64,000 nt of DNA. Origin: Pedobacter sp. (GTDB taxonomy: Bacteria > Bacteroidota > Bacteroidia > Sphingobacteriales > Sphingobacteriaceae). Under the pieces are notes generated by a model. That model did no database searches, was not told the origin of the DNA, and saw only the letters and a program-made list of their open reading frames with translations. Position numbers and translations under genes: made by a program. Positions 8,337-16,779 of this stretch are shown here, one piece after another (the stretch's first letter is position 1; every line of letters starts with the position of its first letter). The stretch is taken from the NCBI RefSeq assembly GCF_031119335.1, contig NZ_JAVHXT010000018.1, positions 1-64,000 of the forward strand, in the 5' to 3' direction.

Positions 8337-9257
8337 ATGAGAAGAATATCATTTTTAGCGCTCATTCTAATCTCTGTATTGGTATGGACTTCTTGTAATA
8401 GAAATGCAAAGGAAAATGTAGGCGAGAAAAGAACTTCTGGTAAAACAACAATATTGGTCGACGAAACGTATTCACGAATTTTGGATGATCAAATTTTAGT
8501 TTTTTCATCCGACTATCCAGATGCAAAAGTAGAAACCATTACTGGCAATGAGAGTGAGATCCTGACCAAGTTTAGAAGCGGTGAAGTAAAGATGATCGTG
8601 CTATCCAGAGTATTGAAGCCGGCTGAGGAAGCTTTCTACAAAAAAAGGGAAAGCGGTATTTATACAAGTAGATTTGCGATAGATGGCTTGGCATTGATTA
8701 CAAATGTGGCCGACAAAGACTCTACAATAACAACAGAAGAAGCCTACAAAATTATGCAGGGAACTTCTACAAGCGGTAAAAAATTGGTATTTGATAATGC
8801 CTATTCTAGTACCATAAGATATTTTATAGACTCCGCACGTATACAGGAATTGCCTAAAACGGGAGTTTATACCTTAAAGACAACTAACGATGTGATTAAA
8901 TATGTAGCTGACAATAATGGTTACATTGGTGTAATAGGGGTAAACTGGTTGTTAAAAAATGTTAAAGAGTCGTCGGCCTATTTGCCTAAGGTGAAAGTAT
9001 TGGCAGTAAAGAATACGAAGGCAAAAGAGGGTGCTGACGCCTTCTACAAGCCTACTCAAGAGAATTTGATCAATGGAAAATATCCCTTTTTAAGGAATGT
9101 GTGCATTATCAACGCAGAAGGAACTAACGGTTTGGGCACGGGTTTTGCAAACTGGTTATTAAGCCCTAGAGGACAATTGATAGTACTGAAGTCGGGACTA
9201 GGTCCACACGAAGTAGCGAGCAGAGACATTAAATTAAGAACTAACAACAAAAACTAA
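8337..9257 (+). CDS. PstS-like phosphate/anion-binding lipoprotein
   Basis: A 306-aa periplasmic substrate-binding protein. The signal peptide ends in a lipobox, TSC at residues 18-20, so it should be lipid-anchored. The fold resembles PstS family binders: a DETYSRIL start to the first lobe, the FAIDGLALITN strand, and the GTGFANWLLSPRGQ C-terminal motif typical of PstS-like proteins. Its ATG follows the previous stop codon without a gap. There is no Pst transporter nearby, so binding may serve sensing or TonB-system function instead of ABC uptake. Ligand not determined. Confidence 0.8.
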   Translation: MRRISFLALILISVLVWTSCNRNAKENVGEKRTSGKTTILVDETYSRILDDQILVFSSDYPDAKVETITGNESEILTKFRSGEVKMIVLSRVLKPAEEAFYKKRESGIYTSRFAIDGLALITNVADKDSTITTEEAYKIMQGTSTSGKKLVFDNAYSSTIRYFIDSARIQELPKTGVYTLKTTNDVIKYVADNNGYIGVIGVNWLLKNVKESSAYLPKVKVLAVKNTKAKEGADAFYKPTQENLINGKYPFLRNVCIINAEGTNGLGTGFANWLLSPRGQLIVLKSGLGPHEVASRDIKLRTNNKN

Positions 9258-9326
9258 AAACTAATTATCAACTAAAGAAGTAAAAACTGTATGATAAGTG
9301 CAGTGAAAGTTATTTCAAATTAACAA

Positions 9327-11057
9327 ATGCAGACAATGAAAATGATTAAGAAGAACATAGCCTTGGCCACAGGCTTATTATTGATGGGTAGCACTGCCTC
9401 ATTTGCTCAGAGTTTAGCTGATGCCAAGAAGGCAATTGATGCTGAACAATATCAAAAAGCAACATCTATGCTGAAAACTTTGGTGGCAAACCAAGCTAAA
9501 TCTGGAGATAACTACTTTAACCTAGGTAAAGTTTATTTATTAACAGACGATATCGATTCAGCTAGAGCAGCTTTCACTAACGGAACAACTGCTGACCCTA
9601 AGAATGCATTGAATTTTGTAGGTTTAGGACAAGCTGATTTAGCACAAGGAAATGCAACAAATGCAAAAACCAACTTCGATAAAGCAATTAACCTAAGAGG
9701 TAAGGATCATACTACGTATTTAGCCATTGGTAGAGCGTACATCGATCAACCAAATGTTGATTATGCACAAGCATTGCCAAACTTGCAAAAGGCTGATGAA
9801 TTGGATTCGAAAGATAAAGATCCAGAAACCTTCTTGGCTTTAGCTGACTATTACGCACAGCAAAGGAAAAATACTGAAGCTTATCCAATGTATTTAAGAG
9901 CTTTAGATATTACACCAAATCTGTCTAGAGCACACGTACAAATAGGTAAGATGTACAAAGATGCTTTCGCATTTCCAGAAGCCGAAGCAGAAGTGAAGAA
10001 AGTTGTAGAGACTGATCCTAACTATGGCCCTGCTTATAGAGAGTTAGCAGAAATTCAAATGCGTTGGTCAGATGCAGACCCTAAAAATGGTCCAGCTAAA
10101 AAAACGGAAGCGTTGGCTAACATGAGAAAATATCTAGATTTAACTGATAAATCTTTTGATTCTCGTTTACGTTATGCGCAGTTTTTAGTGTATGCAGGTG
10201 ATTTTGCGACATTAGGACAAGAGGTTGCTACGTTGAATGCTCCAGATCCTAATAACCCTAAAAACTTTGTTGTAGCAAGGATGAGAGGTTATTCAGCTAT
10301 CGAGAACAAAAATTATGAGCAAGGTGTAAAGTATATGAACGAGCTTTTTGGTAGAACGCAAGATGCTTCTCGTATCATCGGTTCAGATTATTTATACTTG
10401 GGTAAGGCACAACAGAATTTAGGACAAGATAGTCTTGCTGTTATTAACATTACTAAAGGTGTAGAGCTTGATTCGACTAAAGTAGAAGAATTAGCAGCAA
10501 TTGGCTTGAAATATTTTACAGACAAAAAGTTTCCTAAATCAGCTCAGGTATATGATAAAGTGGTGAACATTAACTCTAAGAATCCTAACATAGCGATGAA
10601 CTACTATTATTTAGGTGCTTCTCATTATTTCGCTTATGCTTTTGATGTTAGAGATAATAAAAACCCAACTAAAGATGCATTGGTAAAAGCGGATACAGCT
10701 TTTTCACGATTGATTAAGCTAGCTCCTGAATATGAAACAGCACATTTATTTAGAGCTCGTATCAATAAGAATTTAGATGATGCTGAAAGCACTCAAAAAT
10801 TAGCTGTCCCATTTTACGAAAAATTCATTGAATTGGTAACTGTTACTAAGCCAGAGAAAGCAGCTGCTAATAAAACAGGATTAATTGAAGCTTATAACTA
10901 TCTAGGTGCAATTTCAGCATCAACGGATAAAGAAAAAGCCAAAGAATATTTCAACAAAACTTTAGCACTAGATCCAGCTAATGCTTTAGCAACAGATAAC
11001 TTAAAATATTTAGCTGGTCCGGCCACTCCAGTAAAAAAGGCTCCTATTAAGAAATAA
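9327..11057 (+). CDS. Periplasmic TPR-repeat protein
   Basis: A 576-aa exported protein built of tetratricopeptide repeats. The signal peptide is followed by cleavage near ASFAQ|SL. TPR units recur through the chain, for example SGDNYFNLGKVYLLTDDIDSA, NALNFVGLGQADLAQGNATNA and later GASHYFAY and AYNYLGAISA. Three in-frame ATGs occur at 9327, 9336 and 9342; the last gives the most typical signal peptide (MIKKNIALATG). Last gene of the exb-tonB operon, 69 nt after the PstS-like gene. Probably a scaffold for the energised complex or its receptors; exact role unknown. Confidence 0.85.
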   Translation: MQTMKMIKKNIALATGLLLMGSTASFAQSLADAKKAIDAEQYQKATSMLKTLVANQAKSGDNYFNLGKVYLLTDDIDSARAAFTNGTTADPKNALNFVGLGQADLAQGNATNAKTNFDKAINLRGKDHTTYLAIGRAYIDQPNVDYAQALPNLQKADELDSKDKDPETFLALADYYAQQRKNTEAYPMYLRALDITPNLSRAHVQIGKMYKDAFAFPEAEAEVKKVVETDPNYGPAYRELAEIQMRWSDADPKNGPAKKTEALANMRKYLDLTDKSFDSRLRYAQFLVYAGDFATLGQEVATLNAPDPNNPKNFVVARMRGYSAIENKNYEQGVKYMNELFGRTQDASRIIGSDYLYLGKAQQNLGQDSLAVINITKGVELDSTKVEELAAIGLKYFTDKKFPKSAQVYDKVVNINSKNPNIAMNYYYLGASHYFAYAFDVRDNKNPTKDALVKADTAFSRLIKLAPEYETAHLFRARINKNLDDAESTQKLAVPFYEKFIELVTVTKPEKAAANKTGLIEAYNYLGAISASTDKEKAKEYFNKTLALDPANALATDNLKYLAGPATPVKKAPIKK

Positions 11058-11074
11058 TCTTTATAAGCAATATC

Positions 11075-11105
11075 AAAAAGGCAGGATTTGTAATCCTGCC
11101 TTTTT
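11075..11105 (+). terminator. Terminator of the exb-tonB operon
   Basis: AAAAAGGCAGGATT (11075-11088), a 3-nt loop TGT, AATCCTGCCTTTTT (11092-11105): 14 perfect pairs ending in a T run. Confidence 0.85.
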
Positions 11106-11117
11106 ATTTTAATTTTG
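11087..11117 (+). promoter_or_regulatory. nuo operon promoter overlapping the upstream terminator
   Basis: TTTG (11087-11090), 19 nt, TAATTTTG (11110-11117) fits the Bacteroidetes consensus. The -33 element falls in the loop and stem top of the preceding terminator. The nuoA ATG is at 11136. Confidence 0.5.
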
Positions 11118-11135
11118 CCACAAATCATTATTATT

Positions 11136-11507
11136 ATGCAAGCACATAGTACAGCACAAGATTTCATTCCTATTATATTTCAGGTAATTGTAGCCTTAGG
11201 TTTCGTGGTAGTTACCTTACTTGCAACCCATTTGCTTGGCCCAAAAAGAAAAACAGATGATAAGTTAACTACTTTCGAATCTGGAGTTAAAGTAATAGGT
11301 AATGCTCGTCAGCCATTTTCTATTAAGTATTTTTTGGTGGCGATATTATTTGTGCTTTTTGATATAGAGGTAATCTTTATGTACCCTTGGGCGGTTAACT
11401 TTAGAGAACTGGGATGGAATGGTTTAATAGAGATGTTTATATTCATGGGTACACTCTTATTAGGTTTCATCTACATCTTAAAAAAGAAGGCATTAGATTG
11501 GCATTAG
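11136..11507 (+). CDS. nuoA: NADH-quinone oxidoreductase subunit A
   Basis: Small membrane subunit of complex I (123 aa from the chosen start) with three transmembrane helices and the family motif TFESGVKVIGNARQPFSIKY, then LFDIEVIFMYPWA with the conserved acidic residues of the E-channel region. An upstream TTG at 11115 would add seven residues but lies inside the predicted -7 box, so the ATG at 11136 is preferred. First gene of the nuo operon, separated from nuoB by 122 nt. Confidence 0.95.
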   Translation: MQAHSTAQDFIPIIFQVIVALGFVVVTLLATHLLGPKRKTDDKLTTFESGVKVIGNARQPFSIKYFLVAILFVLFDIEVIFMYPWAVNFRELGWNGLIEMFIFMGTLLLGFIYILKKKALDWH

Positions 11508-11576
11508 AAAGGTAAAAACAATTATTTAGATTGTTTCTAAATGATAAGGATGTGAGCTAAATCATCCTAAATATCG

Positions 11577-11620
11577 TAGATTTGCTGCTTGTCCTAATTA
11601 TATTTGGACAAGCATTTTTG
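11577..11620 (+). promoter_or_regulatory. Leader hairpin and possible internal promoter before nuoB
   Basis: TAGATTTG (11577-11584) fits a -7 box. Directly after it TGCTTGTCC (11586-11594) pairs with GGACAAGCA (11606-11614), followed by TTTTTG. The hairpin could end the nuoA transcript partially or cap a second transcript starting near 11590. No clear -33 element was seen. Confidence 0.35.
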
Positions 11621-11629
11621 TTTATAAGC

Positions 11630-12172
11630 ATGAGTGAAATCAAAATAGTTGAGGCGCCTCCAGGCATAGAAGGAAATGGCTTTTTTGCTACTTCTTTAGA
11701 CAAGGCTATCGGTTTGGCCCGTTCACATTCGTTATGGCCTTTGCCCTTTGCAACCTCTTGTTGCGGTATCGAGTTTATGGCTACCATGGGGTCGCATTAT
11801 GATTTTGGACGTTTTGGTGCAGAAAGGTTGAGTTTTTCTCCTCGTCAGGCCGATGTTTTAATGGTAATGGGAACTATTGCTAAGAAAATGGGGCCTGTAT
11901 TGAAGCAAGTTTATCTTCAAATGGCCGAGCCTCGTTGGGTAATGGCAGTTGGAGCTTGTGCCTCTAGCGGTGGTATTTTCGATACCTATTCGGTATTGCA
12001 AGGTATAGATGAAATTATTCCTGTAGACGTTTACGTGCCGGGTTGCCCACCAAGACCAGAAGCAATTTTGGATGGTTTTCAGCGCATCCAAGATTTAGTG
12101 AAAAACGAATCTGGCAGAAAAAGACATTCTCCAGAGTATAAGGAACTTTTAGCAAGTTACGGAATACAATAA
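11630..12172 (+). CDS. nuoB: NADH-quinone oxidoreductase subunit B
   Basis: Complex I peripheral-arm subunit that holds the terminal iron-sulfur cluster N2 next to the quinone site. The 180-aa protein shows the vicinal cysteines in ATSCCGIEFMA, the third ligand in GACASSGGIF and the fourth in YVPGCPPRPEA. Start at 11630 is an ATG giving MSEIKIVEAPPG; a TTG at 11582 lies within the leader hairpin region and is rejected. Its stop overlaps the nuoC start by one base. Confidence 0.97.
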   Translation: MSEIKIVEAPPGIEGNGFFATSLDKAIGLARSHSLWPLPFATSCCGIEFMATMGSHYDFGRFGAERLSFSPRQADVLMVMGTIAKKMGPVLKQVYLQMAEPRWVMAVGACASSGGIFDTYSVLQGIDEIIPVDVYVPGCPPRPEAILDGFQRIQDLVKNESGRKRHSPEYKELLASYGIQ

Positions 12173-12672
12173 TGGCTAAAGCAACAAATACAGAGTTAGT
12201 AGAACTTTTAGGCGATAAATTCGGCGAACAGCTTTTTGATGTTTCTGAACCTTATGGATTGCTTACATTTTCTGCTGTAAAAGATAAAGTAATTGAGGTG
12301 CTGTCTTTTTTGAAGGAGAACGGCAGGATTAACTTCAATTTTTTAACTGATATCACTGCGGTACATTATCCCGAAAAGGAGCAAATTGCAGTAGTTTATC
12401 ACTTACATAGCATGGTAAGTGGTATTAGGGTAAGGTTAAAGGTTTTTTTGAACGAAAAAGATCCCCGTATTGCTACTGCTACAGTGTTATGGAACGGTGC
12501 TAACTGGATGGAAAGAGAAACCTACGATTTCTTTGGCGTTAAGTTCGAAGGGCATCCAGATTTGAGAAGAATATTAAACATGGACGACTTAGGTGTGCAT
12601 CCAATGTTAAGACAATATCCGTTAGAAGATCCTAACAGGGTAGATAAAAAAGACGAATATTTTGGTAGATAA
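12172..12672 (+). CDS. nuoC: NADH-quinone oxidoreductase subunit C
   Basis: The 30-kDa-type peripheral subunit of complex I, 166 aa, stabilising the quinone-reducing module. The C-terminal signature WNGANWMERETYDFFGVKFE followed by HPDLRRILNMDD is clear. It is a separate gene, not fused to nuoD as in E. coli, and ends 1 nt before the nuoD start. Confidence 0.95.
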   Translation: MAKATNTELVELLGDKFGEQLFDVSEPYGLLTFSAVKDKVIEVLSFLKENGRINFNFLTDITAVHYPEKEQIAVVYHLHSMVSGIRVRLKVFLNEKDPRIATATVLWNGANWMERETYDFFGVKFEGHPDLRRILNMDDLGVHPMLRQYPLEDPNRVDKKDEYFGR

Positions 12673-12673
12673 T

Positions 12674-13888
12674 ATGAGTGTAAATCAACCAGTATATACA
12701 GATAACGATCCGCAAAGCGAATTGGTAACCCTAAACTTAGGGCCTACGCATCCTGCAACACATGGTGTGTTCCAAAATGTTTTGCAAATGGATGGCGAGC
12801 GAATTGTAAGTGGTGTTTCTACCATTGGCTATATTCACAGAGCTTTTGAAAAGATTGCTGAGCACCGTCCATTCTATCAAATTACTCCATTAACCGACCG
12901 TTTAAACTACTGTTCGTCGCCTATCAATAATATGGGCTGGCACATGACAGTGGAGAAACTTTTAAATATCCAAATCCCCAAAAGGGTAGATTATTTAAGG
13001 GTGATCATTATGGAGCTTTCTCGTATTGCCGATCATATCATTTGTAATACCATCATTGCCCAAGATACCGGCGCAACAACTACTTTCCTTTATCTTTTCC
13101 AATACAGAGAACACATCTATGAGATTTTTGAGGAAATCTGCGGTGCTCGTTTAACAACTAATATTGGTCGTATTGGAGGTTTAGAAAGAGATTTTAATGA
13201 AGTAGCTTTTGCTAAAATCAATAAATTTCTAAAAGAGTTTCCTATTGCGTTAAAGGAGTTTGAAAGCTTGTTGAATCGTAATAGAATTTTTATTGATCGT
13301 ACTAAAGGTGTGGCTGAAGTAACCGCAGAAAATGCATTAAGTTACAGCTGGACAGGACCTTTATTGCGTGCTACAGGTATTGATTATGATGTTCGAGTAA
13401 GCGAGCCATATTCGTCTTATCAAGATTTTGATTTTGAAGTTCCGGTAGGTACAAGTGGCGATGTTTTTGATCGCTATTTGGTACGTAACGAAGAAATGTG
13501 GCAAAGTGTGCGCATTATTGAGCAAGCTTTAGAAAAATTAAAATCAGAGCCAAAAGGGATATTCCACGCTGACGTTCCTGATTTTTACTTGCCAGGAAAA
13601 GAAGAAGTTTATAATAATATGGAAGCATTGATCTATCACTTTAAAATTGTGATGGGTGAAATTGATGCGCCAAAAGCAGAAGTTTACCACGCTGTAGAAG
13701 GTGGTAATGGTGAGCTTGGTTTCTATTTGATTAATGACGGGGGAAGAAGTCCTTATCGTTTGCACTTTAGAAGACCTAGTTTTATTAACTACCAAATGTA
13801 CGCGAAAATGAGTGAAGGCATGCTGTTATCAGATGCCATCATTAACATGAGTAGTTTGAACATTATTGCAGGAGAATTAGATGCTTAA
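12674..13888 (+). CDS. nuoD: NADH-quinone oxidoreductase subunit D
   Basis: 49-kDa-type subunit that lines the quinone cavity. The 404-aa protein has GPTHPATHGVFQ near the N-terminus (the His of this loop contacts quinone), IGYIHRAFEKIAEHR, and the C-terminal GGRSPYRLHFRRPSF and DAIINMSSLNIIAGELD. The start is ATG 12674; the frame is open four codons further to a TTG, which is less likely. It overlaps nuoE by 8 nt, pointing to translational coupling. Confidence 0.97.
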   Translation: MSVNQPVYTDNDPQSELVTLNLGPTHPATHGVFQNVLQMDGERIVSGVSTIGYIHRAFEKIAEHRPFYQITPLTDRLNYCSSPINNMGWHMTVEKLLNIQIPKRVDYLRVIIMELSRIADHIICNTIIAQDTGATTTFLYLFQYREHIYEIFEEICGARLTTNIGRIGGLERDFNEVAFAKINKFLKEFPIALKEFESLLNRNRIFIDRTKGVAEVTAENALSYSWTGPLLRATGIDYDVRVSEPYSSYQDFDFEVPVGTSGDVFDRYLVRNEEMWQSVRIIEQALEKLKSEPKGIFHADVPDFYLPGKEEVYNNMEALIYHFKIVMGEIDAPKAEVYHAVEGGNGELGFYLINDGGRSPYRLHFRRPSFINYQMYAKMSEGMLLSDAIINMSSLNIIAGELDA

Positions 13889-14393
13889 AGTAGAAGAAAC
13901 ACAGCCTGTAGAATTTTCATCAGCTTTGCTAGCTAAGTTTGATGAAATTATAAAACGCTATCCAGAAGGAAAGCAAAAATCAGCTTTGCTACCATTGTTA
14001 CACTTGGTACAAGCAGAATTTGGATGGACGAGTGTACCAGCAATGGATAAAGTTGCGGAGTATTTAAACATTCAACCAATTGAAGTATATGAGGTGGCGA
14101 GTTTTTACACCATGTACTTTTTGCAACCAAAAGGAAAATATGTTTTGGAGGTTTGCCGTACTGGACCTTGTTGTTTAGTGGGTGCCGAAAAAATTATGGA
14201 TCATCTAGAGAAAAAACTAGGTGTGAAGGAAGGCGAAGTAACTGAAGATGGCTTGTTTAGCTGGAGAGGTGTAGAGTGCTTAGCAGCGTGTGGTTTTGGT
14301 CCGGTTTTACAAATTGGCCCAGCATATACTTTCTACGAAAATTTAACCGAGCAATCGGTAGATCAATTAATTGACGATTTACGCAAAAAATAA
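13881..14393 (+). CDS. nuoE: NADH-quinone oxidoreductase subunit E
   Basis: 24-kDa-type subunit of the NADH-dehydrogenase module, carrying the off-pathway 2Fe-2S cluster. In 170 aa it has an N-terminal helical part and a thioredoxin-like domain with the cluster cysteines in VCRTGPCCLVG (about residue 92) and ECLAACGFGPV (about 132). Overlaps nuoD by 8 nt and nuoF by one base. Presence of NuoE, F and G shows that this complex oxidises NADH directly. Confidence 0.95.
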   Translation: MLKVEETQPVEFSSALLAKFDEIIKRYPEGKQKSALLPLLHLVQAEFGWTSVPAMDKVAEYLNIQPIEVYEVASFYTMYFLQPKGKYVLEVCRTGPCCLVGAEKIMDHLEKKLGVKEGEVTEDGLFSWRGVECLAACGFGPVLQIGPAYTFYENLTEQSVDQLIDDLRKK

Positions 14394-15766
14394 TGGCTCG
14401 TAAACTATTATTAGAACATATCAATGTGCCTGGCATCAATACGCTGGCGGTTTATCGTGAAAAAGGCGGTTACCGTGCGGTTGAAAAAGCATTGAAAACC
14501 TTAACTCCAGAAGAGATTGTAGAAGAGGTAAAGAAATCTGGATTGAGAGGTCGTGGTGGTGCAGGTTTCCCTACAGGCATGAAATGGAGCTTTTTGGCTA
14601 AGCCAGAAGGTGTGCCTCGTTATTTGGTTTGCAATGCAGACGAATCTGAACCAGGTACTTTTAAGGATAGATATTTAATGACACACATTCCTCATGCCTT
14701 AATTGAGGGAATGATTGTTTCTAGCTTTGCTTTGGGTGCAAATACTTCTTACATCTACGTAAGAGGTGAAATGATGCCGCAAATTAGAATATTAGAAAGA
14801 GCAATTGAAGAAGCGAAAGCTGCTGGCTTGTTAGGTAAAAATATCTTGGGAACAGGATATGACCTAGAACTTTATGTTCAACCAGGTGGTGGTGCTTATA
14901 TCTGCGGTGAAGAAACTGCGCTTTTAGAATCGCTAGAAGGAAAAAGAGGAAATCCTCGTATTAAACCACCATTCCCAGCTATTGCGGGTTTGTATGGTTG
15001 TCCAACGGTTGTTAACAACGTAGAATCTATTGCAGCTGTAGTTCCAATTATCAATGATGGTGGTGATGAATACGCTAAAATCGGTATTGGAAGAAGTACA
15101 GGAACGAAATTAATATCAGCTTCTGGCAACTTGGTAAAACCAGGAGTTTACGAAATAGAATTAGGCTTACCGGTTGAAGAATTTATCTACTCTGATGAAT
15201 ACTGTGGTGGTATCGCCAATGGCAAAAGACTAAAAGCAACTGTTGCTGGAGGTTCATCGGTGCCAATTCTGCCTGCTAACTTAACCTTAAAATATGCTAA
15301 TGGCGAGCCTCGTTTAATGAGTTACGAGTCGTTATCTGAAGGTGGTTTTGCTACAGGTACCATGTTGGGTTCAGGTGGTTTCATCGCTTTTGATGAAGAT
15401 CAGTGTATCGTTCGCAACACTTGGAATTTCTCTCGTTTCTATCACCATGAAAGTTGCGGACAGTGTTCGCCTTGTAGAGAAGGAACGGGTTGGATGGAGA
15501 AAATCCTTCACAAAATTGAACACGGACATGGTTCGATGGAAGACATCGATCTTTTATGGGATGTACAACGTAAAATTGAAGGAAACACCATTTGTCCGCT
15601 AGGTGATGCGGCAGCTTGGCCGGTAGCTAGTGCAATCAGACATTTCAGAGATGAGTTTGAGTGGCATGTGAAAGAGCCTATGAAGAGCCAAAGCACCAAT
15701 TACGGTTTAGCGAATTATGCTAATCCAATCGAAAAGAAAGAAGAAGTTAAACAGGAAAACCTTTAA
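14393..15766 (+). CDS. nuoF: NADH-quinone oxidoreductase subunit F
   Basis: 51-kDa-type subunit that binds NADH and FMN and passes electrons to cluster N3. The 457-aa protein has the nucleotide/FMN loops GLRGRGGAGFPTGMKW (about residue 50) and GGGAYICGEETALLESLEG (about 165), and the 4Fe-4S motif ESCGQCSPCREGTGW with the fourth Cys downstream in NTICPLGDAA. Begins within the nuoE stop codon; nuoG follows after 2 nt. The C-terminal tail ending in EVKQENL is charged and probably flexible. Confidence 0.97.
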   Translation: MARKLLLEHINVPGINTLAVYREKGGYRAVEKALKTLTPEEIVEEVKKSGLRGRGGAGFPTGMKWSFLAKPEGVPRYLVCNADESEPGTFKDRYLMTHIPHALIEGMIVSSFALGANTSYIYVRGEMMPQIRILERAIEEAKAAGLLGKNILGTGYDLELYVQPGGGAYICGEETALLESLEGKRGNPRIKPPFPAIAGLYGCPTVVNNVESIAAVVPIINDGGDEYAKIGIGRSTGTKLISASGNLVKPGVYEIELGLPVEEFIYSDEYCGGIANGKRLKATVAGGSSVPILPANLTLKYANGEPRLMSYESLSEGGFATGTMLGSGGFIAFDEDQCIVRNTWNFSRFYHHESCGQCSPCREGTGWMEKILHKIEHGHGSMEDIDLLWDVQRKIEGNTICPLGDAAAWPVASAIRHFRDEFEWHVKEPMKSQSTNYGLANYANPIEKKEEVKQENL

Positions 15767-15768
15767 CC

Positions 15769-16779
15769 ATGAGTGATTTAGTTAAAGTAACCATAGATGG
15801 AATAACAGTAGAGGTAGAAAATGGCACCACCATTTTAAATGCTGCCCGCCAAATTGGAGGAGACATTGTGCCTCCTGCAATGTGCTATTATTCTAAATTG
15901 AAGGGTAGTGGAGGTAAATGTCGTACCTGCATTGTGAAAGTGAGCAAAGGTTCTGAAAAAGATCCTCGACCGATGCCGAAATTAGTAGCCTCTTGCCGTA
16001 CTACAGTAATGGATGGCATGGAAGTACTTAACATTACTTCTCCAGAAGTTTTGGAAGCTCGTGCTGGTGTTGTAGAGATTTTGTTGATTAACCACCCCTT
16101 AGATTGCCCTGTTTGTGACCAAGCTGGTGAGTGTGATTTGCAGAATTTAGGTTATGAGCACGGTTTACAAAAAACAAGATACGAGTTCGAGCGTAGAACG
16201 TTTGATAGAATTGATATTGGTGATAAGATCCAGTTGCATATGAACCGTTGCATTTTGTGCTACCGTTGTGTGTTTACTGCTGATCAAATCACAAACAAAC
16301 GTGTTCACGGTATCTTAAATCGTGGAGATCATTCAGAAATCTCAACTTATATCCAAACAGCGGTTGATAACGATTTTTCAGGAAACGTAATTGATGTTTG
16401 TCCAGTTGGAGCTTTAACCGATAGAACTTTCCGTTTCAAAAACCGTGTTTGGTTTACAAAACCCGTGGATGCACATAGAAACTGCTCACACGAAAAATGC
16501 AATGGCAAAGTAACGTTGTGGTACAAAGGAGAGGATGTTTTACGTGTTACAGCAAGAAAAGATCAGTTTGGTGAAGTAGAAGAATTTATCTGTAACGAGT
16601 GTCGTTTCGATAAGAAGAAAACTTCAGATTGGACTTTAGAACATCCAACACACATCTCTGATACTTCGGTGATTGCATCAAATCATTACGAAACATTTAA
16701 GCCACTTCCTGTAATTAAGGAAAACCTGGCTTTACAAGAAGCAAATCAACGCGAATTAGAAAAAACCTTTAAAATCTAA
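15769..16779 (+). CDS. nuoG: NADH-quinone oxidoreductase subunit G, short form
   Basis: 75-kDa-type subunit, here only 336 aa. It keeps the N-terminal 2Fe-2S ferredoxin domain (CYYSKLKGSGGKCRTC), the His/Cys-ligated cluster segment (HPLDCPVCDQAGECDLQ) and the MNRCILCYRCV 4Fe-4S motif, so the electron wire is complete. The large molybdopterin-oxidoreductase-like C-terminal domain of E. coli NuoG (about 900 aa in total) is missing. The reading frame ends cleanly and nuoH follows with a one-base overlap, so this is a natural short form as known in Bacteroidetes, not a truncation. Confidence 0.93.
   Translation: MSDLVKVTIDGITVEVENGTTILNAARQIGGDIVPPAMCYYSKLKGSGGKCRTCIVKVSKGSEKDPRPMPKLVASCRTTVMDGMEVLNITSPEVLEARAGVVEILLINHPLDCPVCDQAGECDLQNLGYEHGLQKTRYEFERRTFDRIDIGDKIQLHMNRCILCYRCVFTADQITNKRVHGILNRGDHSEISTYIQTAVDNDFSGNVIDVCPVGALTDRTFRFKNRVWFTKPVDAHRNCSHEKCNGKVTLWYKGEDVLRVTARKDQFGEVEEFICNECRFDKKKTSDWTLEHPTHISDTSVIASNHYETFKPLPVIKENLALQEANQRELEKTFKI

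Noticed and set aside
15769..16779. nuoG as a truncated pseudogene
   Set aside because: All N-terminal cluster ligands are intact, the stop is coupled to nuoH, and short NuoG proteins are usual in Bacteroidetes.
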